32,111 bases of DNA from Candidatus Avidesulfovibrio excrementigallinarum (GTDB lineage: Bacteria; Desulfobacterota; Desulfovibrionia; Desulfovibrionales; Desulfovibrionaceae). The translations under genes and the position numbers were made by a program. The stretch covers positions 1 through 32,111 of the forward strand of contig DVMI01000066.1 in NCBI GenBank assembly GCA_018715085.1, read 5' to 3'. Positions 31,980 through 32,111 of this stretch are shown piece by piece (position 1 is the stretch's first letter; the number at the start of each line of letters is the position of its first letter). A model generated the notes under the pieces. It was not told the DNA's origin. It did not search any database and was given only the letters and a program-made list of their open reading frames with translations.

Positions 31980-32111
31980 TGACGGTCGGTTTCTGAACTT
32001 GCTGCCACAGCGGACAGGACTGCGCTTTTCGGGCACGCGGACGCCATGCGGACCGCGTGCCCGGGCTGTTGTTGCGTGCAAACGTTTTGGGAAGGGGCAA
32101 GGGGGGATGGG
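31980..32111. repeat. ~132-bp direct repeat, copy B (cut by the window end)
   Basis: This copy matches 31218-31348 in the same orientation, with one extra T and about eight substitutions. Bases 32080-32111 are the arm of a family 1 terminator whose hairpin should follow beyond the window, implying a minus-strand gene ending just to the right. Confidence 0.85.

Noticed and set aside
31218-32111. Insertion sequence or transposon bounded by the ~132-bp repeats
   Set aside because: There is no transposase, the repeats are direct rather than terminal inverted, and both contain a terminator arm found elsewhere alone.

Overview
This is a GC-rich bacterial chromosomal segment. The gene content (HypF, a CoA-disulfide/persulfide-reductase-rhodanese fusion, an Isf-like flavoprotein, several signalling proteins) together with the sequence style suggests a sulfate-reducing deltaproteobacterium of the Desulfovibrionaceae. 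That assignment is inference: no rRNA, tRNA or sulfate-reduction marker gene lies in the window. No prophage, insertion sequence, integrase or CRISPR array was found.

Layout, left to right. (1) 1-404 is a repeat-rich intergenic stretch followed by hypF (+), which makes the CN ligand precursor for NiFe hydrogenases, and then by a FAD/NAD disulfide reductase carrying a C-terminal rhodanese domain (+). (2) 5404-9237 holds three minus-strand genes: rsmE, a 578-residue protein I do not recognise, and a small flavoprotein with an Isf-like cysteine cluster. (3) A secreted histidine acid phosphatase (+) converges on a PHP-family phosphoesterase (-). (4) 12681-18776 is a complete tripartite RND efflux system on the minus strand, in the order periplasmic adaptor, inner-membrane pump, outer-membrane lipoprotein. 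(5) A threonine-aldolase-family enzyme (+) lies divergent from the efflux system. (6) 20256-26965 is a two-gene minus-strand operon: a 1380-residue multidomain c-di-GMP protein (one intact GGDEF, two degenerate GGDEF-like modules, PAS, GAF and an intact-looking EAL) that overlaps by four bases a CheB-CheR-PAS-coiled-coil-PAS fusion with no kinase. A good sigma-70-like promoter precedes it. (7) pepT (-), a DJ-1/PfpI-family protein (+) and an HD-domain protein (+). (8) The right end holds a compact AT-rich regulatory cassette: an XRE-type repressor (-) and a 68-residue membrane protein (+) diverge from a 24-bp perfect palindrome. Two copies of a ~132-bp sequence about 93% identical lie on either side.

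The most distinctive non-coding feature is a dispersed repeat of about 80 bp (seven whole or partial copies). Each consists of a long hairpin followed by a GGAAGG...AAACGTTTT arm (or its complement). Every complete copy sits directly after a stop codon with the hairpin nearest the gene. Stem changes in different copies are compensated on the opposite strand, so it behaves as a mobile or amplified terminator. A second GC-rich double-hairpin repeat accompanies it twice.

Most intergenic regions are long (200-660 bp) and very GC-rich. They yield spurious long reading frames, which I have not annotated. Starts were chosen from ribosome binding sites, so several CDS are shorter than the longest open frame.
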